A stretch of 64,000 nucleotides of DNA from Methanotorris igneus Kol 5 (GCF_000214415.1 NC_015562.1:124001-188000), one strand, 5' to 3'; positions 49,635 to 59,418 are shown, counted from the stretch's first letter. Translations and numbers: made by a program. The notes: generated from the sequence alone by a model not told the origin.

Positions 49635-50504
49635 ATGTCTGAATGTGATGGAAAATGCGACACATGCTCACTAAAAAACTCATGTCCAGATACCAAAAAA
49701 ATAATAGAGCAACAAAATGCAAGAATAAGAGAAAACATGGGTAAAATAAAGCATAAAATAGTTATTCTAAGCGGTAAAGGTGGAGTAGGAAAGTCAACAG
49801 TAACTGTAAACTTAGCAGCTGCTTTGAACATGATGGGTAAAAAAGTTGGGGTTTTGGATGCTGACATCCACGGCCCAAATATTCCAAAGATGTTTGGAGT
49901 TGAAGGGTTACAACCAATGGCAAGTCCTGCAGGAATATTCCCAATAACCACACCACAAGGTATTAAGACAATATCTATCGAATATTTCCTACCAAGTGAA
50001 AGTACTCCTGTTGTTTGGAGAGGACCAAAAGTTAGTGGTGCAGTTAGGCAGTTTTTAAGTGATGTAGTTTGGGGAGAATTAGATTACTTACTTATTGATA
50101 CCCCACCAGGAAGTGGTGATGTGCAATTAACTATTCTCCAGTCAATACCAGATATTGATGGTGCTATAATTGTAACAACTCCAGAAGATGTGGCAGTTTT
50201 GGATGCAAAAAAATCCATTACAATGGCTAAAATGTTAAATGTTCCAATTTTGGGAATAATTGAAAACATGAGTGGATTTGTCTGTCCACACTGTAACAAA
50301 GTTGTTGATGTGTTTGGAAAAGGTGGTGGGGAAAAGGCGGCAAAAGAGTTTGGCGCTGAGTTTTTAGGGAGAATTCCGTTAGATGTTAAAGCGAGGGAAG
50401 CATCTGATAAAGGGATCCCAATGGTTTTATTGGATTGCAAGGCAAGCGAAGAATTTAAAAAAATAGTTAATAGGATTACTGAAAAGATTGAGGGTAAAAA
50501 ATAA
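49635..50504 (+). CDS. Mrp/NBP35-family Fe-S cluster carrier ATPase
   Basis: About 289 residues from ATG 49635 (GGTGAT upstream). An N-terminal Cys cluster (CDGKCDTCSLKNSC) as in NBP35-type proteins precedes the deviant Walker A SGKGGVGKSTVTVNLA, VLDADIHGPNIPKMFG, LIDTPPGSGD and the CPHC bridge-cluster motif (VCPHCNKVVDVFG). Carries and transfers Fe-S clusters in an ATP-dependent way. It sits after the two small metal-associated proteins, which may be partners, but 130 bp of AT-rich DNA separates them. Confidence 0.93.
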   Translation: MSECDGKCDTCSLKNSCPDTKKIIEQQNARIRENMGKIKHKIVILSGKGGVGKSTVTVNLAAALNMMGKKVGVLDADIHGPNIPKMFGVEGLQPMASPAGIFPITTPQGIKTISIEYFLPSESTPVVWRGPKVSGAVRQFLSDVVWGELDYLLIDTPPGSGDVQLTILQSIPDIDGAIIVTTPEDVAVLDAKKSITMAKMLNVPILGIIENMSGFVCPHCNKVVDVFGKGGGEKAAKEFGAEFLGRIPLDVKAREASDKGIPMVLLDCKASEEFKKIVNRITEKIEGKK

Positions 50505-50624
50505 ATAACATTTAAAAGTTATTTTAAATTGCTGAATAAAAAATAATTCCAAATTATTAAGTTATTTCTATTATGGTATTTATAACATTATTTTTTGAGT
50601 TCACAGTTTTTATGGTGATTCATA

Positions 50625-50927
50625 ATGAAAACCAGATGTGAGGTCATAGCATCAAAAGTTATCCCTATGATTAGAGGGGAGATTGCGAGAGAACTCGTAA
50701 ACAGAGGATACGCTAAAAAAGAAGTGGCAGAGCTTCTTGGTGTTACAATAGCAGCAGTTTCGCAGTATACAAGTGAAAAAAGAGGAGCTACAACTTCGAA
50801 GAGATTGAAAGAACTTGTAAAAGAAATTGTTGATGACATTGAAAAGGGAAAGATTTCAAAAGAAGATTTAGATGATAGATTCTGTATGATATGCTCCATT
50901 ATAAGAAAAGAAAATATTGATATTTAA
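50625..50927 (+). CDS. Small HTH transcriptional regulator with C-terminal CxxC
   Basis: 100 residues. Cro/CI-like helix-turn-helix: YAKKEVAELLGVTIAAVSQY, followed by a basic TSEKRGATTSKRLKEL and a C-terminal helix with FCMICSII. The two cysteines could bind a metal or cluster. Target unknown; proximity to mrp hints at an Fe-S link, not shown. GGTGATTC precedes ATG 50625. Confidence 0.82.
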   Translation: MKTRCEVIASKVIPMIRGEIARELVNRGYAKKEVAELLGVTIAAVSQYTSEKRGATTSKRLKELVKEIVDDIEKGKISKEDLDDRFCMICSIIRKENIDI

Positions 50928-51022
50928 TTTATTTTTTTATAATAATAGCTAAATTGAAATATCAACTAAATATTAGCGTTTAATTTGTTGGTAACTTGTT
51001 CTTTATAATGTTTATTTATTGA

Positions 51023-51697
51023 TCATTTTATGCAATCTACACAATCTGGAAAATATTTTTTAATGTAATCCCTGTCACGATCCACATAGATATGGGCAGA
51101 GTTTGCAATATGTACATATTTTTTTAACTCTGTTCCTGTTTCCTCTGCTATTATTTCACCAAGTGTTATAAGACCTATTGCATTTGCTACAAAGGCACAT
51201 AAGATATCATTACTCCTAAATAAAACCGTCATGTAGATATGGTCTCCCCTCCTAATTATCTGTAAATGATTTAAGCAGGGTACTGATCCCCTCTCCTGCA
51301 TACTTACTTTAACGTCAATAAATGGGTTCCATGTTACAGCGACGCACCTTCTTGAACTCGGCTGTTCTTTTAACTTGTCAATTATGTACTGAATCTGATT
51401 TATTCTTTTTGTATTGTCTTCGTTAGGATAATCAAAAAGTCGGCTGTGGTAATCATAAGAGAACTCATTTTTAGCGCCATATAATAATTGTTGAGTGTAA
51501 TTTTCAACGGCTCTTTCACCTAATGGATATTTTGGAGAGATGCTTTTATCTTTTGGGTTAGTTATTTCAATCATCACGTTCATTATCTCCTTGCATCTCT
51601 GTCCATCTTCTGTTGTCATTTCAAGGCCTTCTTTTAAAATCTTAGGAACCAATGTTTCATAGGCATTTTTTACACTCCTTTGTTTTAAGCAAAGCAT
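51023..51697 (-). CDS. thyA: Archaeal thymidylate synthase
   Basis: 224 residues, the short archaeal ThyA form. Catalytic Cys in GSVPCLNHLQII, phosphate-binding arginines in SSRRCVAVTWNP, folate/dUMP residues in VLFRSNDILCAFVANAIGL, and HIYVDRDRDYIKKYFP near the C-terminus. Makes dTMP from dUMP using a C1-carrying pterin, which in methanogens would be tetrahydromethanopterin-linked. Monocistronic. Confidence 0.9.
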   Translation of the reverse strand: MLCLKQRSVKNAYETLVPKILKEGLEMTTEDGQRCKEIMNVMIEITNPKDKSISPKYPLGERAVENYTQQLLYGAKNEFSYDYHSRLFDYPNEDNTKRINQIQYIIDKLKEQPSSRRCVAVTWNPFIDVKVSMQERGSVPCLNHLQIIRRGDHIYMTVLFRSNDILCAFVANAIGLITLGEIIAEETGTELKKYVHIANSAHIYVDRDRDYIKKYFPDCVDCIK

Positions 51698-51858
51698 TAT
51701 TTCACCAAATTAAATATTAAGTTAATAAATGGTTATATATTTAGAGAGTCATTAATATTATTGTGTTATATATATTTTCTAAATTCTGTTGTAATTGTTG
51801 TTATAAAATATAAAATAATGTTTATTTTTTGTTTGTCATGTTATTGGACGGTGGGATC

Positions 51859-52410
51859 ATGTGGAAAAAACTTGGTGATTTGAAAAGTAAACTATACATA
51901 AAAACCCGTAAAAAGGGTTCGAACAAAATAGCACTTCTCATTGATGGGCCAAATATGCTAAGAAAGGAGTTTAATATTGATTTGGATAAAATTAGAGAAG
52001 CATTGGAAGAGTTTGGGACTATTGTTATTGGGAGGGTTTATTTAAACCAGTATGCATCAGATAAGTTGATAGAGGCTATTGTTAATCAAGGTTTTGAACC
52101 AAGAATCTCTGCTGGAGATGTCGATGTTGAGATGGCTGTTGATGGAACAGAGTTAATTTTTAATGATAATATTGATACCATTGCATATATGACGCGAGAT
52201 GCTGATTTTTTGCCTGCAATTAGAAAGGCAAAGGAGAGAGGTAAGAAGATTATTGTTATAGGGGCTGAGCCAGGATTTTCAACCGCACTGCAAAATATAG
52301 CAGATCATGTAATAAGGATTGAAGAAAACTTTGCACTTGATAGGGAAAAATTGGAGAAAAAGAAAAAAGAGAGGGAATTGATTAATAAAGAAAGAGAAGA
52401 TGAAGAATAA
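51859..52410 (+). CDS. NYN-domain (PIN-like) protein, TIGR00288 family
   Basis: About 183 residues from ATG 51859 (GGTGGGATC upstream). NYN/LabA-type nuclease fold: [17 protein letters not shown] with the first Asp, [34 protein letters not shown] and [18 protein letters not shown]. The acidic residues match the metal site of PIN/NYN ribonucleases. The C-terminus is a charged helix ([20 protein letters not shown]). RNase activity in RNA turnover is plausible, not shown. Confidence 0.85.
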   Translation: MWKKLGDLKSKLYIKTRKKGSNKIALLIDGPNMLRKEFNIDLDKIREALEEFGTIVIGRVYLNQYASDKLIEAIVNQGFEPRISAGDVDVEMAVDGTELIFNDNIDTIAYMTRDADFLPAIRKAKERGKKIIVIGAEPGFSTALQNIADHVIRIEENFALDREKLEKKKKERELINKEREDEE

Positions 52411-52449
52411 ATTTTTTAATAAACCATCATATTTTTTTCTCATTTTAAT

Positions 52450-54414
52450 TTAATTTTGTGCTTTTTTTAGAACTATTTCACTTTCATTTAATTTAAATTC
52501 ATTTAATTTAATTAGTTTAGCTGATTTTACCAATTCTTTATATGTTTCATTTTGGCTTAATAGTTCTTTACACCCAACAATTACAAGTTTTCTTTTTGCT
52601 CTTGTGATAGCGACATTTAACCTTCTCAAATCCTCCAAAAATCCAAATTTCTCAGTTCTTACAAAGGAAATTATAATAACTTCGTTCTCTTTTCCCTGGA
52701 AACCATCTACTGTACTAACCTCTATGTCTTCACATAAATTTGATATTAATTTTACTTGGGCATCGTATGGAGTTATTACGCTAACTGGGATATTGTATTT
52801 TTTGAATGTCTCTACCAGTTTTGCAACAACTTTAGCCTCCTCCTCATTGTAGTATGAAGTTGAGTCCTTATCCCTCTTTTCTTTTCCTTTAACATCAATA
52901 AATACAACCGGTTCTTCATTTATGATGTATTTATCTTCCTCATCAATTTCAACACCCTTTATTAAATCAAGTATTGTTTGTGATTTTACAGAATCATGGG
53001 CTTTCAATTTGTTATCATAGAATGCCTTATTTGGAAATTCCATGATCTTTTCATTCATTCTATATTGAATTTTCAAAATACTTGAGAACTTTGGATATGT
53101 TTTTATTAATCTTTCAAATAGCGTCTTTTTCAACTCCTCATCCTCACTTAAAACTGTTGGCGGTAATTGTTTGTGATCTCCCGCCATTATAAGTTTTTTT
53201 GACTTTACAATTGGAATTAAGGCAGAGGGTTCCATTGACTGACTTCCTTCATCTATAACGCACACATCAAACTCAAAACCCTCTAAAAAATCACATCCAG
53301 CCATGGAATTTGTGGCAATGACAACATCTGCCTTTCTTATAATTTCTTTTATTATTTCTTCCTCTATTTTCTTCATCTTCTCTCTTAATTTCTTTATTTT
53401 TTCATTTGTTTTTATCCATTTTGCCATGCTTTTAAGGACATCTCTTGGAACTCCTCTAACATCCTTATTTAATTTTGAGAATATGACTATCTCTTCATCA
53501 CTCATTCCCCTTCTCCACTTTGGAATGGGTTTTTTGTATTTATCTCTCTCGTCCATTAATTTGCTCATTTCTTCTTTAATTTTTTTAATAGCTTTGTATT
53601 TTTCATGTTTTTCCACTTTATAGAATAGGGAATGCTCTATCAACTCTTTTGAAATTCTCGTAGGATGACCAATCCTTACAATGTTTATATATTTGGTGTA
53701 TTTTGATAGGTTGCTCAATATGTTGTCTGCTGCTATGTTTGAATCTGCTGTTGCCAAAACTTTATTCTTCCTCATGCATTCTTGTATTATAACCTCTGTT
53801 ATTGTCCTCGTTTTCCCTGTTCCTGGAGGGCCGTGGATGAGATATAGGTCTTTTGCTCTCAATGCATTTATTACGGCATTTTTTTGTGATTCATTTAAGT
53901 TTTTGTCAAAAAACTTTACTTTAACTTCTTTTCCCATTCTTGGTTCATCAATACCCAAGATAATCCCGACTAATTTGTTGTTAATATTCCTAAATTTGTT
54001 GAGTGCTTTTTTCATTCTTTTAAAGGTTATGTCATTCACATACAAATCAATTCTAACGTCTTTATATGCCCATTTTGGTGGGGCTTCATCAAACGCTATA
54101 TCTATAAAATTCTTCCCAATCTCCACAACATTCCCAAATAAGTCACTATGTAATGGATTTCCTTTACTTATTAAGACCACATCCCCAACTGATATTTCCA
54201 ACCTTTTGAATGGCTTTTTTCTTCCATATCTAACAATGATGCTTCCAAGTTCTTCTCTAAGTTTTCTACCTTTTAGATGCAAGATAGCTCTTCCAACTTC
54301 TTCCCTTTTATCTCCAAGTCTTTTAATTTCTTCTCTATGAAAGTCCATTTCATACTTTCTTTCTTTCTCTATTAACTTCATGAATTTATTAACATAATGC
54401 TCCTTTATGTTCAT
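52450..54414 (-). CDS. SF1B helicase (IGHMBP2/UPF1-like)
   Basis: About 654 residues from ATG 54414 (GAGGTGAT upstream). Helicase motifs in order: Q/I GPPGTGKTRTITEVI, Ia ATADSNIAADNILSNL, II DEGSQSMEPSALIP, III GDHKQLPPTVLS, IV LKIQYRMNEKIMEFPN, V VDGFQGKENEVIIISFVR and VI RLNVAITRAKRKLVIVG. An N-terminal beta-barrel-like domain (VGDVVLISKGNPLHSD) as in IGHMBP2. Unwinds DNA or RNA 5' to 3' in this family; exact role in archaea unclear. Confidence 0.92.
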   Translation of the reverse strand: MNIKEHYVNKFMKLIEKERKYEMDFHREEIKRLGDKREEVGRAILHLKGRKLREELGSIIVRYGRKKPFKRLEISVGDVVLISKGNPLHSDLFGNVVEIGKNFIDIAFDEAPPKWAYKDVRIDLYVNDITFKRMKKALNKFRNINNKLVGIILGIDEPRMGKEVKVKFFDKNLNESQKNAVINALRAKDLYLIHGPPGTGKTRTITEVIIQECMRKNKVLATADSNIAADNILSNLSKYTKYINIVRIGHPTRISKELIEHSLFYKVEKHEKYKAIKKIKEEMSKLMDERDKYKKPIPKWRRGMSDEEIVIFSKLNKDVRGVPRDVLKSMAKWIKTNEKIKKLREKMKKIEEEIIKEIIRKADVVIATNSMAGCDFLEGFEFDVCVIDEGSQSMEPSALIPIVKSKKLIMAGDHKQLPPTVLSEDEELKKTLFERLIKTYPKFSSILKIQYRMNEKIMEFPNKAFYDNKLKAHDSVKSQTILDLIKGVEIDEEDKYIINEEPVVFIDVKGKEKRDKDSTSYYNEEEAKVVAKLVETFKKYNIPVSVITPYDAQVKLISNLCEDIEVSTVDGFQGKENEVIIISFVRTEKFGFLEDLRRLNVAITRAKRKLVIVGCKELLSQNETYKELVKSAKLIKLNEFKLNESEIVLKKAQN

Positions 54415-54586
54415 GATTATCACCTCAAAAATGATTTTGAAAATAAAAAAGGATAAAAATTAAAATAACTAAAAATATCTGTTAAAAATAACACATAACC
54501 GTAGTAGTTTAGATATGCTATCCAATTCTATAAATATTTAACCTTATTTAAGTTATAGAATAATAAATAAATGTGTGGTGATTACA

Positions 54587-55465
54587 GTGAAGGGTATAAT
54601 CTTAGCAGGAGGCTCAGGAACAAGGTTGTATCCTATAACCTATGCTGGAAACAAACATCTAATGCCAATATATAACAAACCAATGGTTTATTATCCATTG
54701 TCAATTTTAATGCTCGCCAAAATTAGAGAAATTTTAATTATCTCAACTCCTGAAGATCTGCCAAGATTTAAAAAACTTTTAGGTACTGGGGAGAAATTTG
54801 GAATAGAGCTATATTATAAAGAACAAAAAGAACCTAAGGGGTTGGCAGAGGCGTTTATTATTGGAGAAGAGTTTATTGGTGATGATAATGTATGTCTGGT
54901 ATTGGGGGATAATATTTTATATGGTAGTGGATTAACTGGATTTTTACTTGAAGCAAAAGAAGAGTTAGAAAAGAAAGGAGGAGGAATTATATTTGGACAG
55001 TATGTTAAGGACCCTGAAAGATATGGAGTTATTGAGTTTGATGAGAATGGAAATGTAAAATCAATCATAGAAAAACCAAAAAATCCGCCATCAAATTATG
55101 CGGTGATTGGACTTTACTTCTATGATAATGAAGTAATAGAGATTGCAAAGCAAGTAAAACCATCTTGGAGGGGAGAATTAGAGATAACTGATGTAAATAA
55201 TGAATACTTAAAGAAAAGAAAGCTAAAAGTTAAGCTTTTACCAAGAGGGATTGCATGGTTTGATGCTGGAACACATGAAAGTTTTTTAGAGGCAACAAAC
55301 TTCGTTGCTGCAATTGAGAGAAGGCAAGGGTTAATGATTGGCTGCTTGGAAGAAATTGCCTATAGAAATGGATGGATAAGTAAGGAGCAATTATTAGAGC
55401 TTGCCAAACCATTAATGAAAACTGATTATGGAAAGTATTTAGAAAGATTAGCTAATGAGGGATAA
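54587..55465 (+). CDS. rfbA: Glucose-1-phosphate thymidylyltransferase RfbA/RmlA
   Basis: About 292 residues; GTG 54587 is chosen because GGTGAT sits 5 bp before it. Nucleotidyltransferase signature [30 protein letters not shown], the sugar-binding [20 protein letters not shown] and [16 protein letters not shown]. Makes dTDP-glucose from glucose-1-phosphate, the first step to dTDP-rhamnose for surface glycans. Two bp upstream of rfbB, so an operon. Confidence 0.93.
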   Translation: MKGIILAGGSGTRLYPITYAGNKHLMPIYNKPMVYYPLSILMLAKIREILIISTPEDLPRFKKLLGTGEKFGIELYYKEQKEPKGLAEAFIIGEEFIGDDNVCLVLGDNILYGSGLTGFLLEAKEELEKKGGGIIFGQYVKDPERYGVIEFDENGNVKSIIEKPKNPPSNYAVIGLYFYDNEVIEIAKQVKPSWRGELEITDVNNEYLKKRKLKVKLLPRGIAWFDAGTHESFLEATNFVAAIERRQGLMIGCLEEIAYRNGWISKEQLLELAKPLMKTDYGKYLERLANEG

Positions 55466-55467
55466 AA

Positions 55468-57552
55468 ATGAAAATTTTAGTTACTGGAGGGGCTGGTTTT
55501 ATAGGAAGCAATTTTATAAGATACATTTTGGATAAGCATAAAGATTGGGAGGTTATAAATTTAGATAAACTTGGATATGGTTCAAATTTGGAAAATTTGA
55601 AAGGTGTTGATGATTCGAAGTATACATTTGTTAAAGGAGATATAACAGATTTTGAGTTAGTTTCTAAGTTGGTTAAAGAAGTGGACGCTATTGTAAATTT
55701 TGCAGCAGAAAGCGTTGCAGAAGATGAATTTGTAGCAATTCATAGGCACGGTAGAATAAATCTTGTAACATTTGGTGAATTATTTGATCAACTGAGCAAA
55801 ACTAATAAGGTAATAAAAGACGGGAAACATGAAATAATTGATGTTTCAGGAAAAAATATAAAAGTATTGTCATTTTATAACGGCTATGGGGCATGGTTTC
55901 CGTTGAAAAAGGTTATCCGACATTATTATAAAGGAAAACTCTTATGTTTGCGTCAAAAATGGGGAGAAATCTATGTAACTCCAAATCACTCTGTATATGA
56001 TGTTTTTGGAAATCTTGTTAGTGCAGATTCAAATCCGGAGCTTTTGGTAATTAGGAGGGTAAATTATTATCCCCATGAACACAAATTTAAAAATACTACT
56101 AAGATTCGTGCTGAAGGGAATGGTCATTTAAGAGTAACTCTTGATAAGACCTATACTGGGGAGAAATTAGAAGCACTCTTAAGATTATTCGCAGCATACA
56201 TTTCAGAGGGAAATGCCACATATAACAAAGCAAATGGCTCATACGCTGTAGTTATATCCAACAGTAATGAGAATTGGTTAAAAAGCTTAGCTGAGGATTA
56301 TAAACTAATTTCGAATGGCTCATATTCAATTACAAAACGAAATGATGGTGTTTATCAGCTGGAGTTGAAAAGCAAAGAATTTTATCAAATGTGTATAAAT
56401 CTATGTGGTAAAAATGCTCCGGAGAAAAAACTTCCAGATTTTATATATGGGCTGGATAAAAAATACCAGACATTATTTTGGGAGACACTCATAAAAGGGG
56501 ATGGGACGTACAGGCAATGGAAAAGAGACAAGGTCGCTGAATACACCACAGTTTCAAGAAAACTGGCAGCGGGACTGGGTCTACTTCTGGCATTGTTGGG
56601 TGTTGATTATACATACTATATAAACAAACCAAGAGATGGGAACTATACTTCATATACTATTAGGACAAGACTGTTTTATAATGTTTCCACTGGCAAAAGA
56701 GAGATAATTGAAATTGAGTATGAAGGATATGTCTATGATTTGGAAGTAGAAAGGTCTCACAATTTCGTAGCTGGTGTTGGAAATGTAGTGGCTCATAACA
56801 CCCATGTTGATAGAAGCATTTCCAATCCCTATTCATTTATAGAAAGCAATATAATTGGTGTCTATACTATATTAGAAGCAATTAGGAAGTATAATCCAGA
56901 AGTTAATTTTGTTCATGTTAGTACTGATGAGGTTTATGGGGATATTAAGGAGGGTTCATTTAGTGAGAAAGATAGGTTAATGCCCTCCTCCCCATACTCT
57001 GCAAGTAAAGCAGGGGGAGATATGCTTGTTTTAGGGTGGGCAAGAACATACAATTTAAATGCAAAGATAACGAGATGTTCAAACAATTACGGCCCTTATC
57101 AATTTCCTGAAAAGTTGATTCCAAAAACGATAATTAGGGCAAGTATGGATTTAAAGGTTCCAATATATGGAAAGGGAAATAACGTTAGGGATTGGTTATA
57201 TGTATTAGATCATTGTAGTGGAATAGAGTTAGTTTTAGAACGGGGAGAGAGAAGAGAGATTTATAACATTGCTTCAAATCAAGAAAAGAAAAATATAGAA
57301 GTTGTTAAGATGATTTTAGAATTGATGAGAAAACCTTATGATTTAATTGAGTTTGTTGAAGATAGACCAGGGCATGATGTTAGATATAGTATTGATTCAT
57401 CAAAAATAAAAGAACTTGGATGGAGACCTAAGTACAATTTTGAAGAGGGTTTAAAGGAAACTGTCAATTGGTATTTAAATAATAAGTGGTGGTGGAAGCC
57501 ATTGATTAATGAGAAGGTTTTACATCCTACGCCTTGGAAGTTAAAGTGGTGA
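55468..57552 (+). CDS. rfbB: dTDP-glucose 4,6-dehydratase RfbB/RmlB with in-frame intein
   Basis: 694 residues as encoded; 331 after removal of a 363-residue intein (residues 82-444). Extein: NAD motif TGGAGFIGSNFIRYIL, FAAE at the junction rejoining to THVDRSISNP (FAAETHVDRS is a usual RmlB sequence), STDEVYGD, catalytic YSASKAGGDML, SNNYGPYQFPEKLIP and RPGHDVRYSID. Converts dTDP-glucose to dTDP-4-keto-6-deoxyglucose. The insertion lies in the conserved strand near the active site, so splicing is needed for activity. rfbD follows 4 bp downstream. Confidence 0.95.
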   Translation: MKILVTGGAGFIGSNFIRYILDKHKDWEVINLDKLGYGSNLENLKGVDDSKYTFVKGDITDFELVSKLVKEVDAIVNFAAESVAEDEFVAIHRHGRINLVTFGELFDQLSKTNKVIKDGKHEIIDVSGKNIKVLSFYNGYGAWFPLKKVIRHYYKGKLLCLRQKWGEIYVTPNHSVYDVFGNLVSADSNPELLVIRRVNYYPHEHKFKNTTKIRAEGNGHLRVTLDKTYTGEKLEALLRLFAAYISEGNATYNKANGSYAVVISNSNENWLKSLAEDYKLISNGSYSITKRNDGVYQLELKSKEFYQMCINLCGKNAPEKKLPDFIYGLDKKYQTLFWETLIKGDGTYRQWKRDKVAEYTTVSRKLAAGLGLLLALLGVDYTYYINKPRDGNYTSYTIRTRLFYNVSTGKREIIEIEYEGYVYDLEVERSHNFVAGVGNVVAHNTHVDRSISNPYSFIESNIIGVYTILEAIRKYNPEVNFVHVSTDEVYGDIKEGSFSEKDRLMPSSPYSASKAGGDMLVLGWARTYNLNAKITRCSNNYGPYQFPEKLIPKTIIRASMDLKVPIYGKGNNVRDWLYVLDHCSGIELVLERGERREIYNIASNQEKKNIEVVKMILELMRKPYDLIEFVEDRPGHDVRYSIDSSKIKELGWRPKYNFEEGLKETVNWYLNNKWWWKPLINEKVLHPTPWKLKW
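55711..56799 (+). mobile_element. LAGLIDADG intein in RfbB
   Basis: 363 codons. First residue Ser (SVAEDEFVAI, block A), TPNHSVYDVFG (block B), LLRLFAAYISEGNATY and LFWETLIKGDGTYRQW (two LAGLIDADG-like motifs), VYDLEVERSHNFVAGVGNVV (block F), ending AHN before Thr+1 (block G). All splicing residues (Ser1, block B TxxH, penultimate His, terminal Asn, Thr+1) are present. The second motif keeps GDG. CGT/CGA arginine codons are frequent inside the intein, whereas the extein uses AGA/AGG, a sign of horizontal acquisition. Confidence 0.95.
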
Positions 57553-57556
57553 TTTT

Positions 57557-58447
57557 ATGGAGAAAGTTGCTGTTATTGGCTTGGGAATGATTGGTTATGA
57601 GTTGGTTAAAAAATATTTAGAATTGGATGATTATGAGGTTTGTATTATAACGAGGAGTGATAGGGGATTTTTTAGGGATGTTGAAAAATATTTTGTGGAT
57701 ATTACTAACGAAAATAAAATTAAAGAAACTATTAAAAAGATAAATCCTGATTTTGTTGTAAATACTGCTGCAATGACTAATGTTGATTTGTGTGAAACAG
57801 AAAAGGACTTGGCGTATAAAATAAATGCGTTGGGTGTAAAATATATTGGGGAAATTTGTAAGGAAATTACGTGTTCTCTATGCCATATATCAACTGATTA
57901 TGTTTTTGATGGGGAAAAAGGGAACTATGTTGAGGAGGATGAGATAAATCCAATAAATTATTATGGCTACACAAAGGCAGAGGGAGAGAGGTTGTTGCGT
58001 GAGTTGGATTATGACTTAATTTCTATTGTTAGAATCTCTGTACCTTATTGTATAAGCCCAGTTAAAACTAACTTCTTTATGTGGGTTTTAGAAAAATTGA
58101 GAAATAACGAAGTTGTAAATGCGGTTATTGATCAATGGAATACTCCAACCTATGTTAATGAGTTAGTTGAGGGGATCGTTAAAATTTATGAGAACGATTT
58201 TAACGGCTTACTACACTTTGGTGGAGGAGAAAAAGTAAGTAGATATGAATTTGCTTTAAAAGTTGCTGAAATCTTTGGATTTGACAAAAGTTTAATTAAA
58301 CCAACTAAAAGTTCTAAATTAGGATGGAAAGCAAAAAGACCAAAAGATACATCTTTGAACAGTAAAAAAGTTGAGAAGTTATTGAAGATTGAGTTAAAGG
58401 ATATTGGAAGTGCTCTAAAGGAGTTAAAAAACTTAAAAATGAGATAA
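57557..58447 (+). CDS. rfbD: dTDP-4-dehydrorhamnose reductase RfbD/RmlD
   Basis: 296 residues. SDR fold: VAVIGLGMIGYELVKKY (cofactor loop, GxGxxG), VNTAAMTNVDLCETEKDLAY, STDYVFDGEKGNYVEED and catalytic YYGYTKAEGERL. Reduces dTDP-4-keto-rhamnose to dTDP-rhamnose. ATG 57557 follows GGTGATTTT that overlaps the rfbB stop, giving translational coupling. Third gene of the rfb operon. Confidence 0.9.
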   Translation: MEKVAVIGLGMIGYELVKKYLELDDYEVCIITRSDRGFFRDVEKYFVDITNENKIKETIKKINPDFVVNTAAMTNVDLCETEKDLAYKINALGVKYIGEICKEITCSLCHISTDYVFDGEKGNYVEEDEINPINYYGYTKAEGERLLRELDYDLISIVRISVPYCISPVKTNFFMWVLEKLRNNEVVNAVIDQWNTPTYVNELVEGIVKIYENDFNGLLHFGGGEKVSRYEFALKVAEIFGFDKSLIKPTKSSKLGWKAKRPKDTSLNSKKVEKLLKIELKDIGSALKELKNLKMR

Positions 58448-58493
58448 TATGGAAAAAATAAAATTTTACATTTTTACAATAGAGAGAAAAAAT

Positions 58494-58646
58494 TATAGTC
58501 ATGTGCAGAAGACATCTGGCAAAACCAAAGGTTTTGCCGTTAAATTTTGAATAGCAATAGTTAGAGTTTAAAATTTTGATATGGGGGATATAACATCTTA
58601 AAAATTTATTGCAGTTTTAGTTTAAATTATAATGCACTTGACTATA
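58494..58646. repeat. TATAGTYGT MITE-like element A9
   Basis: 153 bp from TATAGTCATGTGCAG to TGCACTTGACTATA, imperfect inverted ends. Internal hairpin GGCAAAACC-AAA-GGTTTTGCC at 58518-58538. Lies between rfbD and rfbC, directly followed by element B4. Confidence 0.75.
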
Positions 58647-58651
58647 AATTG

Positions 58652-58729
58652 CGCTCATGTTCATTCAAGATTACCTATATAAAGGCTTTGCGGGTTGGTG
58701 CAATGTAAGAATTATGTTTTGATTAAGCG
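58652..58729. repeat. GCTCAT-type MITE-like repeat, copy B4 (short)
   Basis: Left end CGCTCATGTTCATTCAAGAT then TACCTATATAAAG, identical to the B3 left end. The right end is degenerate (ATGTTTTGATTAAGCG). At 78 bp it is an internally deleted copy. With A9 it separates rfbC from the rest of the rfb operon (gap 58448-58780). Confidence 0.6.
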
Positions 58730-58780
58730 TAAAAAGATTTATGCAATTATGGAGATTATAAAATCTTAAAGGTGATATCT

Positions 58781-59338
58781 ATGCCATTTGAGTTTATAAA
58801 AACTAAGATACCTGATGTAATCTTAATAAAGCCTAAGGTATTTGGGGATGAGAGAGGCTTTTTCATGGAAACTTATAAAAAGGAAGATTTTGAAAAGGTG
58901 GGGATTAAAGGTGAGTTTATTCAAGATAACCATTCCAAATCAAGATATGGGGTTTTGAGGGGGTTACATTTTCAGAGGAAACCTTATGCTCAAGCAAAGA
59001 TTGTTAGGTGCATTAGAGGAGTCATATTTGATGTTGCTGTTGATTTGAGGAGGAATTCTCCGACATTTGGAAAGTGGGTTGGAGTTATTTTATCAGAGTA
59101 TAACAAGTATCAATTGTATATTCCGAGGGGTTTTGCACATGGATTTTGTGTTTTAAGTGATGTTGCTGAAGTGATTTATAAAGTGGATAATGTTTATGCT
59201 CCTGACTATGAGGAAGGAGTTATTTGGAATGATAGAGATATTGGCATCGAATGGCCTATTGATGAGCCAATCTTATCTGAGAAGGATAAAAAATGGCCTA
59301 CATTGAAGGAGTTAGTTGAGAGGGGAGGGGTATTTTAA
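58781..59338 (+). CDS. rfbC: dTDP-4-dehydrorhamnose 3,5-epimerase RfbC/RmlC
   Basis: About 185 residues from ATG 58781 (GGTGATATCT upstream). Cupin-fold epimerase: KVFGDERGFFMETYKKEDF, QDNHSKSRYGVLRGLHFQ with the catalytic His, KIVRCIRGVIFDVAVDLRR, YIPRGFAHGFCVLSD and VIYKVDNVYAPDYEEGV. Completes the four enzymes for dTDP-L-rhamnose. Separated from rfbD by two repeat elements; may have its own promoter. Confidence 0.94.
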   Translation: MPFEFIKTKIPDVILIKPKVFGDERGFFMETYKKEDFEKVGIKGEFIQDNHSKSRYGVLRGLHFQRKPYAQAKIVRCIRGVIFDVAVDLRRNSPTFGKWVGVILSEYNKYQLYIPRGFAHGFCVLSDVAEVIYKVDNVYAPDYEEGVIWNDRDIGIEWPIDEPILSEKDKKWPTLKELVERGGVF

Positions 59339-59418
59339 AAAGAATTCATAATTGAGAGATGTATTAATCACCTTGCTACACTCGATGATGCCCCTTTAAA
59401 TAATAATTTGGTGATAAA

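Noticed and set aside
53681-54340. 219-codon plus-strand frame opposite the helicase gene
   Set aside because: Shadow of a clear SF1 helicase; no start signal or family similarity.
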